A DNA stretch of 64,000 bases from Pseudomonas kuykendallii (GCF_900106975.1 NZ_FNNU01000003.1:310001-374000); one strand, 5' to 3'; shown: positions 34,530-42,871, numbered from the stretch's first letter. Translations and numbers: made by a program. The notes: generated by a model from the letters alone, not told the origin.

Positions 34530-35813
34530 ATGCACGCTGATGGGTTGAACAGGATCGCCGTGATCGGCGCCGGGATCGTGGGTCTGTGCACCGCGCATTA
34601 CCTGCGCAAGGCCGGCCACGCCGTGGTGGTGATCGATCCGCAGGACGCCGGCGCCGGCTGCTCGTCGGGCAATGCCGGCTCGCTGGCTTCCGGCGCGGTG
34701 GCTCCGCTGGCGATGCCCGGCATCCTGCGCAGCGCGCCGGGCATGCTGATGGATCGCCGCGGTCCGCTGTACGTGCCGGCAGACTACCTGCTGCGGGTCG
34801 CGCCCTGGATGACGCGCTTCGTGCTCGCCGCGCGGCCCGATCGGGTGGCACGCATCGCCGAGGCGCTGCACCAGTTGATCGGAGATGCGGTGGCCTGCCA
34901 CCGCGCGCTGGCAGCGGAGATCGGCCATCCCGAGCTGATCGTCGACAGCGGGCAGATCCACCTTTACCCAAACGCCGAGGCGATGGACAAGGACGCCGCC
35001 GGCTGGGCACTCAAACGCGAGCACGGCCTGCGCCTCGAACGCATCGATGCGGCGCGTATCCACGCGATGGAGCCCGCCGTGGGCGCGGAATACCGCATCG
35101 GCTACTACCTGCCCGAGCAGCCCTGGGTCGCCAATCCGCAGCGCTACGCCACGGCCCTCGCCGATCACCTGAAAGCTCGCGGCGTGGAATTCGCCCGCAC
35201 CTCGATCAGGCGCCTGCAGGCGCAGGAGGCTGGCTGGCGGCTCCACGGCGACGGAGCCTCCTACGCGGCGCGCCAGGTGGTACTCGCCGCCGGTGCCTGG
35301 TCCGCCGAACTGCTCGCCACGCTGAACCTGAAGGTGCCGCTGGAATCGCAGCGCGGCTATCACCTGAAGCTCCTCCGGCCGGGAGTTTCGCTCTCCCGGA
35401 TCGTCGTGCTCGCCGACCGCAAGGTGTTCATCACGCCGATGGAGGACGGCCTGCGGGTCGCCGGCACGGTGGAATTCGGCGGCCTGCAACGACTGCCCAG
35501 CGAGCGCCGCGCCGCGCTGCTGGCCGAGCATGCCGAAGCCGGCCTGCCCGGCCTGGACACCCGCGAGCGGGAATCCTGGATGGGCCACAGGCCCTGCCTG
35601 CCCGATTCGCTGCCGGTGATCGGCCCGGTGCCCGGCCACGGCGGCCTGTGGTGCGCCTTCGGTCACGGGCACCTCGGCCTGACAGGGTCCGCCCCCACCG
35701 GCCGGTTGATCGCCGCGGCGATCGGCGACCCAGCCCAGGCCCGACGCCTGGCGCCGTTTTCGCTGTCGCGCTTCCACGGCGCGGCATCCAGCCCTTCCAC
35801 TCACTCACGATGA
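34530..35813 (+). CDS. FAD-dependent D-amino-acid oxidoreductase (DadA/DguA-like)
   Basis: A 427-aa DAO-family flavoenzyme. It has the N-terminal dinucleotide motif IAVIGAGIVGLCTAHYLRKAGHAVVVID and the long DadA-type middle, which shows CSSGNAGSLASG and AWVANPQRYATAL-like substrate regions. The C-terminal flavin motif is GHGHLGLTGSAPTGRLIA. It probably oxidises a D-amino acid to the imino acid with transfer to the quinone pool. The neighbouring RidA would clear the imine. The start at 34530 (MHADGLNRIAVIG) is uncertain; TTG at 34545 is a close alternative. The arrangement DAO-RidA-binding protein resembles the dguABC D-glutamate locus. Confidence 0.85.
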   Translation: MHADGLNRIAVIGAGIVGLCTAHYLRKAGHAVVVIDPQDAGAGCSSGNAGSLASGAVAPLAMPGILRSAPGMLMDRRGPLYVPADYLLRVAPWMTRFVLAARPDRVARIAEALHQLIGDAVACHRALAAEIGHPELIVDSGQIHLYPNAEAMDKDAAGWALKREHGLRLERIDAARIHAMEPAVGAEYRIGYYLPEQPWVANPQRYATALADHLKARGVEFARTSIRRLQAQEAGWRLHGDGASYAARQVVLAAGAWSAELLATLNLKVPLESQRGYHLKLLRPGVSLSRIVVLADRKVFITPMEDGLRVAGTVEFGGLQRLPSERRAALLAEHAEAGLPGLDTRERESWMGHRPCLPDSLPVIGPVPGHGGLWCAFGHGHLGLTGSAPTGRLIAAAIGDPAQARRLAPFSLSRFHGAASSPSTHSR

Positions 35814-35822
35814 GGAACACAC

Positions 35823-36173
35823 ATGAGCATTACCCGTCACGATAGCGGCGCGCGCATGAGCCGCGCGGTCGTCCACAACGGCACCGTCTACCTGGCCGGG
35901 GTGATCGCCACCGACCGTAGCGGCGACATCCGCGCGCAGACCGCCGACGTGCTGGCGCGCCTGGACGGTTTCCTGACCGATGCCGGGACCGACAAGAGCC
36001 GCCTGCTCAGCGCACAGATCTGGCTGAAGGACATCGACAGGGACTTCTCCGGGATGAACGAAGTCTGGGATGCCTGGGTCGCAGCTGACGCCGCACCGGC
36101 CCGTGCCACCTGCCAGGCGCGCCTGGCAAGCCCCGACCTGCTGGTGGAGATCATCGTCACCGCCGCCCTGTGA
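35823..36173 (+). CDS. RidA-family imine deaminase
   Basis: A 116-aa trimeric YjgF/RidA protein. The key arginine lies in APARATCQARLASPDLLVEI. It hydrolyses reactive imines made by flavin amino-acid oxidases. It begins 9 bp after the FAD oxidase gene, so coupling of oxidation and imine disposal is direct, as in DguA/DguB of P. aeruginosa. Confidence 0.92.
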   Translation: MSITRHDSGARMSRAVVHNGTVYLAGVIATDRSGDIRAQTADVLARLDGFLTDAGTDKSRLLSAQIWLKDIDRDFSGMNEVWDAWVAADAAPARATCQARLASPDLLVEIIVTAAL

Positions 36174-36246
36174 CCCGTGATCCGCCGGCCACAAGGCGGA
36201 CGCCACCCTATCGATGCTGCCGTTCTCAATCAGGAGCTACGCCCGA

Positions 36247-36996
36247 ATGAATGCCTTGCTGAAATATGCGGCCTGCGCCGCCCTCGCCGTTCCCGCGCTG
36301 ATCGGTACCGTCCAGGCGGACACGCTCAAGGTGGGCGCGACACCCACCGCGGTGCCCTTCAACTACCTCGACACGCAGAGCAACAGCCTGCAGGGCGTGA
36401 TGATCGACATCGCCCAGGCGCTCGGCCAGAAACTGGGTTTCACCCCCGAGCTGCAGGCGATCCCCTTCGCCGGCCTGGTGCCGTCGCTGCAGACGCAGAA
36501 GATCGACCTGATCAGCTCCGCCTTCGCGATCAACCCGGCGCGCGCCAAGGTCGTCGACTTCTCCGACGAACTCTTCGCCTACAGCGAGGAGGTGGTGTAC
36601 CGCGGCGACGGCACCTACAAGAGCGCGGCGGACTTCGCGGGCAAGGTGGTCGGCGTGCAGACCGGCACGGTGATGGTGGAGCCGATGCAGGCGGCCAAGG
36701 GCCTCAAGGAACTGCGCATGTACGAAAGCATGTCCGACATGATCCGCGAAGTGGCCCTCGGCCGCCTCGACGCGGCCATCGGCGACGGCCCGGTGATGCG
36801 CTACACGGTCAAGCAGTCCGGCGCGAAAGACCTGCACGTCGCCGAGGATTATCAGAAGCAGATCCGCATCGCCATCGGCATCGCCGTGCGCAAGGGCAAC
36901 GCCGACCTCCTCGCCCGGGTGAACAAGGGCATCGCCGAGCTCAAGGCCGACGGCACCCTCGACGGCATCCTGAAGAAGTGGGAAATCACCCCGTGA
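36247..36996 (+). CDS. Amino-acid ABC transporter, periplasmic binding protein
   Basis: A 249-aa type II binding protein with a signal peptide (ALLKYAACAALAVPALIGTVQA-D). It has the family pattern DTLKVGATPTAVPFNYLD, GVMIDIAQALGQKLGF, IPFAGLVPSLQTQKIDLI and VGVQTGTVMVE. AGGAG before 36247 favours this start over 36214. With the downstream permease and ATPase it forms a polar amino-acid uptake system. The oxidase neighbour suggests a D-amino acid ligand. Confidence 0.92.
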   Translation: MNALLKYAACAALAVPALIGTVQADTLKVGATPTAVPFNYLDTQSNSLQGVMIDIAQALGQKLGFTPELQAIPFAGLVPSLQTQKIDLISSAFAINPARAKVVDFSDELFAYSEEVVYRGDGTYKSAADFAGKVVGVQTGTVMVEPMQAAKGLKELRMYESMSDMIREVALGRLDAAIGDGPVMRYTVKQSGAKDLHVAEDYQKQIRIAIGIAVRKGNADLLARVNKGIAELKADGTLDGILKKWEITP

Positions 36997-37045
36997 TCCG
37001 CTAGTCCGGCGCCCGCAACGGGCGCCGCAGCAAAGGAGTTACGCC

Positions 37046-37708
37046 ATGTTCGATGGCTTTTTTAGCGATGCCCTGCGCTTCCTGCCGATTCTGCTGCAAG
37101 GCGTGTGGATGACCATCGCCATCACCCTGTGCGCGCTGGCGTTCGCCTCGCTGCTGGGGCTGGTCTGGGCGTTCCTGCGGGTTTCCGGCGTGCCGATCCT
37201 GGCGGGCGGCTCGAAGACCATCACCAACCTGATCCGCGGCGTCCCGATCATCGTCATCCTGTTCTACCTGTACTTCGTGATGCCGGAAATGGGCGTGCAA
37301 CTGAGCGCCTTCCAGGCCGGTTTCATCGGCCTCGGCCTGGCCTATTCGGCCTACATGGCGGAAGTCTTCCGCTCGGGTATCGAGGCGGTGGACGCCGGGC
37401 AACTCGAGGCGGCCAATTCGCTGGGCATGTCGCGCACGCTGATGATGCGCCGGGTGGTGCTGCCGCAGGCGTTCAAGATTGCCCTGCCGCCCTACAGCAA
37501 CAACATGATCCTGCTGCTCAAGGATTCCTCGCAGACCTCGATCATCACCGTGGTGGAGCTGTCCATGCAGGGCAAGCTGATCGCTGCTTCCTCCTTCCAG
37601 AGCGCCACGGTGTTCACCCTGGTGGCCCTCATGTATCTCTGCCTGAGCCTGCCGTTGATGGGCCTGGCCAGTCTGCTCGAGCGCAAGTACAAGCGGGGTA
37701 CGCGATGA
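37046..37708 (+). CDS. Amino-acid ABC transporter permease (HisM/HisQ type)
   Basis: A 220-aa inner-membrane permease with about five helices and the coupling loop GIEAVDAGQLEAANSLGMSRTLMMRRVVLPQAF. AAGGAG precedes the ATG by about 8 nt. It overlaps the ATPase start by 4 bp. A single permease gene implies a homodimer. Confidence 0.94.
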   Translation: MFDGFFSDALRFLPILLQGVWMTIAITLCALAFASLLGLVWAFLRVSGVPILAGGSKTITNLIRGVPIIVILFYLYFVMPEMGVQLSAFQAGFIGLGLAYSAYMAEVFRSGIEAVDAGQLEAANSLGMSRTLMMRRVVLPQAFKIALPPYSNNMILLLKDSSQTSIITVVELSMQGKLIAASSFQSATVFTLVALMYLCLSLPLMGLASLLERKYKRGTR

Positions 37709-38433
37709 TCGTCATCGACAGCATCACCAAATCCTTCGGTAGCCAGAAGGTGCTGCACGGCGTCAGCGCCACCATCGAGCGCGGCGAAGTGGTCTGCCTG
37801 ATCGGCCCCTCCGGCTCGGGCAAATCCACCGTGCTGCGCTGCATCAACGGCCTGGAAAGCTACGACGGCGGCACCATCAGCATCGACGGCGTGAAGGTCG
37901 ACAACAGTGCCAGGAGCATTCGCGAGATCCGCCGCAGCGTCAGCATGGTGTTCCAGCGCTTCAACCTGTTCCCCCACCGCACGGTGCTGGAGAACGTCAT
38001 CGAAGGGCCGATCTACGTCAACCACGTCAAGCGCGACGTCGCGCTCGGACGCGGCCGCGAGCTGCTCGACCGGGTCGGCCTGGCGGCCAAGCACGATGCC
38101 TATCCCACCGAGCTGTCCGGCGGCCAGCAGCAGCGCGTAGCCATCGCCCGCGCGCTGGCGATGGAACCCAAGGCGATCCTCTTCGACGAACCGACCTCGG
38201 CGCTCGATCCGGAGCTGGTCGGCGAAGTGCTCGGGGTGATGAAGTCGCTGGCGCAGGAAGGCCTGACGATGATCGTGGTGACCCACGAGATGGGTTTCGC
38301 CCGCGCCGTCTCCGATCGCACGCTGTTCCTCGAGAAAGGCATGATCGTCGCCCAGGGCACCTCTCGTGAAATTCTCAGCAATCCGACCAACGAGCGGATG
38401 CAGGATTTCCTCCGACGGGTTTCCCACGAGTGA
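37705..38433 (+). CDS. Amino-acid ABC transporter ATP-binding protein (GlnQ/HisP type)
   Basis: A 242-aa ATPase with Walker A GPSGSGKST, Q-loop MVFQRFNLFPHRTVLENV, signature LSGGQQQRVAIARALA, Walker B ILFDEPTSALDPE and H-loop VVTHEMGFA. Its start overlaps the permease stop (ATGA). It ends the oxidase-RidA-uptake module, with a terminator 22 bp downstream. Confidence 0.95.
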   Translation: MIVIDSITKSFGSQKVLHGVSATIERGEVVCLIGPSGSGKSTVLRCINGLESYDGGTISIDGVKVDNSARSIREIRRSVSMVFQRFNLFPHRTVLENVIEGPIYVNHVKRDVALGRGRELLDRVGLAAKHDAYPTELSGGQQQRVAIARALAMEPKAILFDEPTSALDPELVGEVLGVMKSLAQEGLTMIVVTHEMGFARAVSDRTLFLEKGMIVAQGTSREILSNPTNERMQDFLRRVSHE

Positions 38434-38454
38434 CGCCGGCAGTGGCCGCTGACG

Positions 38455-38480
38455 AAAAGCCCACCTTCAGGTGGGCTTTT
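38455..38480. terminator. Bidirectional terminator between ABC and curli operons
   Basis: Perfect 11-bp arms AAAAGCCCACC / GGTGGGCTTTT around TTCA. The A-run and T-run on the two sides suit termination of both the convergent ABC (plus) and csg (minus) units. Confidence 0.9.
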
Positions 38481-38486
38481 CTTTGC

Positions 38487-38828
38487 CTAGAGATCGAGCG
38501 AGGTACTCAGCGCCTGGGGCGCGGCGTCGCCTACCCACCAGCGCAGGAGGGCATCGATACGCGTGCCGGGGGCGGCGCTCAGGCGGTTGCGCAGCGGGCA
38601 GCCGGGCTGGCCGGCGGGGAGCTCACCGCGCTGGCGGCTGCGGGTGGTGCCGGCGGCGCCCGTCGCATCGACTTCCAGCTCGAAACGCAACGGCCCGCCG
38701 AGGTCGGGAAAGCACAGTTCGAGTTCGGCGTGGCCCGGCGGTAGCGGCTGCAGACGCAGCTGCGGCGCATCCGTCGCCGCCGCCAGCGCGGCGCAGCCCA
38801 GCAGCACCGCCGCGCAGTAGCCGCGCAC
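38487..38828 (-). CDS. CsgC/CsgH-like curli chaperone
   Basis: A 113-aa exported protein (signal CAAVLLGCAALAAA-T) with a beta-rich, Ig-like pattern (LRLQPLPPGHAELELCF; LRFELEVDATGAAGTTRSRQRGEL). It is the last csg gene, starting with GTG two bases after the curlin stop. Position and size match CsgC/CsgH, periplasmic inhibitors of premature curlin aggregation. Two mature cysteines (in ELCFPDLG and QPGCPLRN) are widely spaced, unlike the CxC of E. coli CsgC, so the assignment rests mostly on context. Confidence 0.6.
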   Translation of the reverse strand: MRGYCAAVLLGCAALAAATDAPQLRLQPLPPGHAELELCFPDLGGPLRFELEVDATGAAGTTRSRQRGELPAGQPGCPLRNRLSAAPGTRIDALLRWWVGDAAPQALSTSLDL

Positions 38829-38830
38829 CG

Positions 38831-39883
38831 TCAGTGCTGGACGATGCTGGCGACGTTGCCGTCGCCGGTCTGGGTGATCCGCGCGGTCTGCGGCGTGAAG
38901 GTGTCGAAGCCGCCGGACTGGCTGATGCTGGCCTGGTTGGTCGAGCCGGTCTGGACGATGCTGGCGAGGTTGCCGATCCCCGCGCTGTCCAGGCTGGCGA
39001 TGTTGGCGTCGCCGGTCTGGTCGATGCTGACCACGTAGTCGTCGCCGTCGACGACCAAGCTGGCGCTGTTGTCGTTGCCCGCCGAAGAGCCGCTGGCGCT
39101 GCCGTTGCGGCCGCTCTGGTCGACGAACAGGCTGTTGCCGTCTCCTTCCTGGGCGAATTCCAGGGCGTTGAACTTGAACTGGACGTTCGCCTCCATCTGG
39201 TTGCCGTCGCCGGTCTGGCTCAACGTCGCCCGGGGATTCTCCAGGCCGCCCTGGGTCAGGGCCAGCACGTTGTCGTTACCGTTCTGGCTGAGGCTGGCCG
39301 AACCGGAGAAATCCTGGTTCACCGACACCGCGTTGTTGTCGCCGACCTGATAGACCGTCGCCGAGGTACCGATGCCGCTCTGCACCGATTGCAGGCTGTT
39401 GCCGGTTCCGCTGGCGCTCGCCTGGAGCCAGTTGCCGGCGCCGTCCTGCTGCACGTCGGCGGTGTTGGTGGCGCCGCTCTGGCTGATGGTCGCGGTGTTG
39501 CCGATCAGCACGTCGAAGTTCACCGACTCCTGGCGCAGCGTGGCGCTGTTGGCGTAGCCGTCCTGGCTCAGGCCCGCGGCGTTGCTCTCGCCGCCGAGCT
39601 GATAGACCGCGCCGTAGTTGCCGGCGCCGCTCTGGTCGATGCTCACCTGGCTGTCGTAGGCGTTCTGCTCGCTGATGGCGGTATGCCCGGAGCCGCGCTG
39701 GGTGATGTCGCTGCTCAGGCGCACGCCGTACTGGGTCTGGGTGGCACTGTGGTCGCTGCCCTCCTGGTCCAGCGTGGCCTGGTTGTCGGTGCCGTTCTGT
39801 TCGAGGACCGCGCTGCTGTCGGCCAGCACGCAGGGTGCCGTCAGGGCGAAAGCCAGGGCAGCGAAGGGGATGAGCACACGCAT
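38831..39883 (-). CDS. csgA: Major curlin subunit, CsgA-like, extended
   Basis: A 350-aa secreted amyloid subunit. A signal peptide (LIPFAALAFALTAPCVLA-D) is followed by roughly fifteen curlin-type repeats with the Q-x-G-x-x-N-x-A...Q pattern (for example TLDQEGSDHSATQTQYG; SLSQNGNDNVLALTQGG; RITQTGDGNVASIVQH). That is more than twice the length of E. coli CsgA, which has five repeats. Each repeat forms one strand-turn-strand of the fibre. The start at 39883 has GGAG 7 nt upstream. The gene ends two bases before the CsgC-like start. Confidence 0.88.
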   Translation of the reverse strand: MRVLIPFAALAFALTAPCVLADSSAVLEQNGTDNQATLDQEGSDHSATQTQYGVRLSSDITQRGSGHTAISEQNAYDSQVSIDQSGAGNYGAVYQLGGESNAAGLSQDGYANSATLRQESVNFDVLIGNTATISQSGATNTADVQQDGAGNWLQASASGTGNSLQSVQSGIGTSATVYQVGDNNAVSVNQDFSGSASLSQNGNDNVLALTQGGLENPRATLSQTGDGNQMEANVQFKFNALEFAQEGDGNSLFVDQSGRNGSASGSSAGNDNSASLVVDGDDYVVSIDQTGDANIASLDSAGIGNLASIVQTGSTNQASISQSGGFDTFTPQTARITQTGDGNVASIVQH

Positions 39884-39921
39884 GGGGATTCTCCGTTCTC
39901 TCGTTGTGACGTCCGTGCCGG

Positions 39922-40377
39922 TCAGCGGTATTGGCGGACCTGCATGTTCTGGTGATTGCCGAACTGGGTGATGCTGCTTTTGAAGCCGTCGCCGACCTGC
40001 TCGATGCGCGCGTCGTTGTACGCGCCGAGCTGACGGATCACGGCCTGGTTGTCGTTGCCCTGCTGGTCGATGCGCGCGCGGTTGGCGTAGCCGGTCTGGA
40101 TGATCTGCGCGGAAAGTTCGCTGCCATCCTGGGCGATGGCGGCTTCCTGGGCGGCGCCGGTCTGGCGGATGAGGGCGACGAGGCGCTCGCCGGTCTGCCC
40201 GATGGCGGCGCGGTTGGCCAGGCCGATCTGCTGGATGCGCGCGGTACTGGCGGCGGCAGTGCGGGCCAGCTCGCTGCCGGACGCCAGGTCGGCGTTGTCC
40301 AGCAGGTCGGCGGCGCCGGCGTCGATGCCGCCCAGCGCCAGCGCCAGCGCTCCACACATGCCCCGCCATCGACTCAT
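39922..40377 (-). CDS. csgB: Minor curlin subunit / nucleator, CsgB-like
   Basis: A 151-aa exported protein with a signal (CGALALALGGIDAGAA-D) and about five curlin repeats (IQQIGLANRAAIGQTG; IIQTGYANRARIDQQGNDNQAVIRQLG; IEQVGDGFKSSITQFG). Its length and gene position before the long curlin match CsgB, which anchors and nucleates fibres at the outer membrane. I took the start at 40377 (MSRWRGMCG). It ends in NMQVRQYR, a charged final repeat as is usual in CsgB. Confidence 0.85.
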   Translation of the reverse strand: MSRWRGMCGALALALGGIDAGAADLLDNADLASGSELARTAAASTARIQQIGLANRAAIGQTGERLVALIRQTGAAQEAAIAQDGSELSAQIIQTGYANRARIDQQGNDNQAVIRQLGAYNDARIEQVGDGFKSSITQFGNHQNMQVRQYR

Positions 40378-40484
40378 ACCGCACCTGAACCAGGAGCCCG
40401 AACGGCGCAATTCTTCGCTCTTCCGGCACCTGGCGGGTATCGCCCCATCGGCTGAAAAAACGCCCCGCGAAGCCCTCGAAGGGA

Positions 40485-41354
40485 TTAATCCCCCGTCGCC
40501 TTCGCGACCGCCGGTCGGCCCGGCGCCGCCTCCAGGTATTTCGCCAGCGAACTACCCGCGATGGCATTGGCGTCGGCCGCCCGCCACAGCCGCCGTTCGA
40601 TACCTTGCGCGATCAGGTTGACCACCGCGGATTCGATCGCCGAGAGCACGCAGAGCTGCGCCGGCTCGTTGGTGGTGTAGCCGGATTCGGCCTCGAGAAG
40701 CTTCTTGAACTCGATGAACTTGAACACCCCGGCCTGGCGCCCGACCGAATAGATGGTCTTGGACGTCATCACGTTGGCCAGCACGCGCCCGCTGCGGGTA
40801 TCGATGGCGCGCAGGTTCACCGTCACCTGATCGACCCGGTATTCCTCGGAAACCCCGATCCCCAGGTAGCGCGCGCCCTCCCCGCCGCTGCGCACGTTGG
40901 TGTCGTAGGCGACGATGCCGCCTTCGAGCAGCAGGTTGGCGGCCTGCAGCGACGGCAGCGTCTGCTCGAGATTTTCCGGCAGGTCCGGCTTGTTCTGCGT
41001 GGCGCGGATGATCTTGCGTTCGGTGAGCAGGTTCTGCAGGCCCTCGCGCTCCAGCACGATGAACCAGCCGCTGGTTTGCAGGGCGTCCACCAGCATGCTG
41101 CCGGCGCCCTGGGTCACCGCCGTGGAGAAGGAGCTGGACGGGTTCGGCTTGTACTGCCCGGACTGGTCGCGGAAGCCGTACACCGCCGCCACCAGCGGGC
41201 CCTTCGGCGGCGGCAGCGCGAGCAGGTCGTAGTAGGTCGAGGCGCGCGGGGTCAGGGTCGGCGCTGCGTGCTGCTCGGCGGGCATCGGGTCGTGAACCGA
41301 GCAGCCCTGAAACAGGCCGGCGCACAGCAGGAGGACGAGCGCATGCGGTTTCAT
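40485..41354 (-). CDS. csgG: Curli secretion channel CsgG
   Basis: A 289-aa outer-membrane lipoprotein that forms the nonameric curlin export pore. It has the lipobox LFQGC and then TLTPRASTYYDLLALPPPKGPLVAAVYGFRDQSGQYKPNPSSSFSTAVTQGAGSMLVDALQ. The remaining family motifs WFIVLEREGLQNLLTERKIIRA and KTIYSVGRQAGVFKFIEFKKLLE align with E. coli CsgG along its length. I chose ATG 41354 (MKPHALVLLL); a GTG at 41381 overlapping the csgF stop is an alternative. Confidence 0.95.
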   Translation of the reverse strand: MKPHALVLLLCAGLFQGCSVHDPMPAEQHAAPTLTPRASTYYDLLALPPPKGPLVAAVYGFRDQSGQYKPNPSSSFSTAVTQGAGSMLVDALQTSGWFIVLEREGLQNLLTERKIIRATQNKPDLPENLEQTLPSLQAANLLLEGGIVAYDTNVRSGGEGARYLGIGVSEEYRVDQVTVNLRAIDTRSGRVLANVMTSKTIYSVGRQAGVFKFIEFKKLLEAESGYTTNEPAQLCVLSAIESAVVNLIAQGIERRLWRAADANAIAGSSLAKYLEAAPGRPAVAKATGD

Positions 41355-41377
41355 GGATGAGGTCTCGCGCGGACTGA

Positions 41378-41788
41378 TCACGGGGCGTTGAAGCCGCTGA
41401 TGGAAATTTCCGAGATCTCGCCGGTGGCGCGATCGGTGATCTGCACGGTCAGGGTGCCGGAGTCGTCGACGATGTTGACGATGAACTGGTCGGTGGACAG
41501 GGTGCCGGAGCTGCCGTCGTTGACGTTGGCCAGCACCTGCGAGAGCAGCCGCGACTCCAGCTGGCTGGTGAAACGCTCCAGCGCCGAAAGACGGGTGCCG
41601 CCGGAGATGTCCGGGTCCTTGTAGCGGTCCTGGGCGGTCGCGTTGTTCAGCAGGTAGGTGCCGTTCAGCGGGCTGCCGCCGAAGGACGGGTTGACCGGCG
41701 TATAGACCAGTTCCGTGGCCTGGGCGCCGCCGGCCAGCGCCGCCAGCAAGCCAAGGCGAAGATGCCAGGTGCAGCGATGGCGCGTCAT
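41378..41788 (-). CDS. csgF: Curli assembly protein CsgF
   Basis: A 136-aa exported protein (signal LGLLAALAGGAQA-T) that caps the CsgG pore and links it to the CsgB nucleator. The N-terminal pore-binding motif TELVYTPVNPSFGGSPLNGTYLLNNA is highly typical. It overlaps csgE by 4 bp (41785-41788). Confidence 0.95.
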   Translation of the reverse strand: MTRHRCTWHLRLGLLAALAGGAQATELVYTPVNPSFGGSPLNGTYLLNNATAQDRYKDPDISGGTRLSALERFTSQLESRLLSQVLANVNDGSSGTLSTDQFIVNIVDDSGTLTVQITDRATGEISEISISGFNAP

Positions 41789-42174
41789 AGCTCGTCCCTC
41801 TCCATGTCGGTGTTGTCTTGCAGCAAATCCTCGAGTCGCCGGCGCGCGATGGCCTCGACGACCTGATCGGCCGCCCCGTAGGCCGAATCCGTCACCTGGG
41901 AAGCGTTCGGTTGCAGAAACTGGCGGTAGAGCACGCGCTGGTCCTGCTCGATCCAGATCAGGCTGCCCCAGCGTGCCGACGGCCGTTCGCGCACCACCAG
42001 GTTGAAATCCATCTCGGAAGTATCCGCCAGGCGGTCGCCGAAGGCGCGGTAGAAGTCATGGCCGAAGCGCGAAATGGTGCTGTCGATGACCAATCCCTGG
42101 ATCAGCTCCTCGCCGGCATGCGCTGCGGCGACCGGCACCAGCGCCAGCCAGGCCAACAGCGGCCAGCGCCTCAC
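41785..42174 (-). CDS. csgE: Curli secretion specificity factor CsgE
   Basis: A 129-aa periplasmic protein (signal WLALVPVAAAHA-G) that plugs CsgG and selects curlin substrates. It contains GLVIDSTISRFGHDFYRAFGDRL, NLVVRERPSARWGSLIWIEQDQRVLYRQFL and QVVEAIARRRLEDLL, as in CsgE. It overlaps the csgD-like gene and csgF by 4 bp each, so the whole set is translationally coupled. Confidence 0.94.
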   Translation of the reverse strand: MRRWPLLAWLALVPVAAAHAGEELIQGLVIDSTISRFGHDFYRAFGDRLADTSEMDFNLVVRERPSARWGSLIWIEQDQRVLYRQFLQPNASQVTDSAYGAADQVVEAIARRRLEDLLQDNTDMERDEL

Positions 42175-42809
42175 GGCGACTCCGGCGAGCCGGCATGGAA
42201 ACGCAGGGCGGCCTCAGCGCGATTGGCCGACCCGGTCTTGCGCAGCAGGTTGTGCATATGGCTCTTCACCGTGTGCGGGCTCAGGCACAGGGCGCGGCCG
42301 ATGGCGGCGTTGGACAGGCCACGGCCGACCAGGCAGAGGATTTCGCGCTCGCGCAAAGTGAGCATGTCGCTGGACGGGCGTTGCAGTGCTCGCAGGCGTT
42401 GCACCAGGTAGGCCATCAGCGGCCGCGACAGCCAGTCCTGGCCGGCGAGCAGCACGTCGAGGCCACGCAGCAGCTGCTCGCGGCTGGTCTGCGGGGAGAA
42501 CACGCCGCGGATGCCGGGATAGCGCGCGACCCAGGTCAGCGCCAGTTCCGGCGGGGCGTTGATCAGCGCGATGGGCGCCTGCGCGGGCAGCCGCTCGACA
42601 CCTTCGGCGAGGCGCTCCGGGCACAGGCTGCCGATGTCCAGCAGGCGCAGCGCCGAGGGCTCGGCGAGGCGCGACAGGTCGGCCACCTGCAGCTCGATGG
42701 CCGAGCGCTGCTCGAGGAAATGCTTGAACAACTCGCCGAGCAGCGGATTGGTGGTGATCAGGCGAACCGTGGCCGGTAGCGCCGTCGACCTTTCTCTCCC
42801 GACTTCCAT
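42171..42809 (-). CDS. csgD: LuxR-type regulator, CsgD-like
   Basis: A 212-aa regulator with a degenerate receiver-like N-terminus (VRLITTNPLLGELFKHFLEQRS) and a C-terminal GerE/LuxR HTH (LTLREREILCLVGRGLSNAAIGRALCLSPHTVKSHMHNLLRKTGSANRAEA). It is the first gene of the csg operon, overlapping csgE by 4 bp, so it probably activates its own operon. The dyad at 42854-42871 is a candidate site. A typical phosphorylatable Asp is not evident, as in CsgD. Confidence 0.85.
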   Translation of the reverse strand: MEVGRERSTALPATVRLITTNPLLGELFKHFLEQRSAIELQVADLSRLAEPSALRLLDIGSLCPERLAEGVERLPAQAPIALINAPPELALTWVARYPGIRGVFSPQTSREQLLRGLDVLLAGQDWLSRPLMAYLVQRLRALQRPSSDMLTLREREILCLVGRGLSNAAIGRALCLSPHTVKSHMHNLLRKTGSANRAEAALRFHAGSPESP

Positions 42810-42853
42810 GTATCCCGTCCTTCGCGGGCCGTACCTAGATCGAGAAAGTAGCC

Positions 42854-42871
42854 TGTAACCAATCAGTTACA
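42854..42871. promoter_or_regulatory. 18-bp dyad upstream of csgD
   Basis: Perfect arms TGTAAC / GTTACA flank six bases (CAATCA), 45 bp upstream of the csgD-like start. It is in the 120-bp gap between the DUF1615 and csg genes, where the operon promoter must lie. It could be an operator for CsgD or another regulator. Confidence 0.6.

Noticed and set aside
38831-40377. The curlin DNA as a tandem-repeat or CRISPR-like array.
   Set aside because: The periodicity is at protein level (about 22 residues) with divergent bases; there are no constant repeats or spacers.
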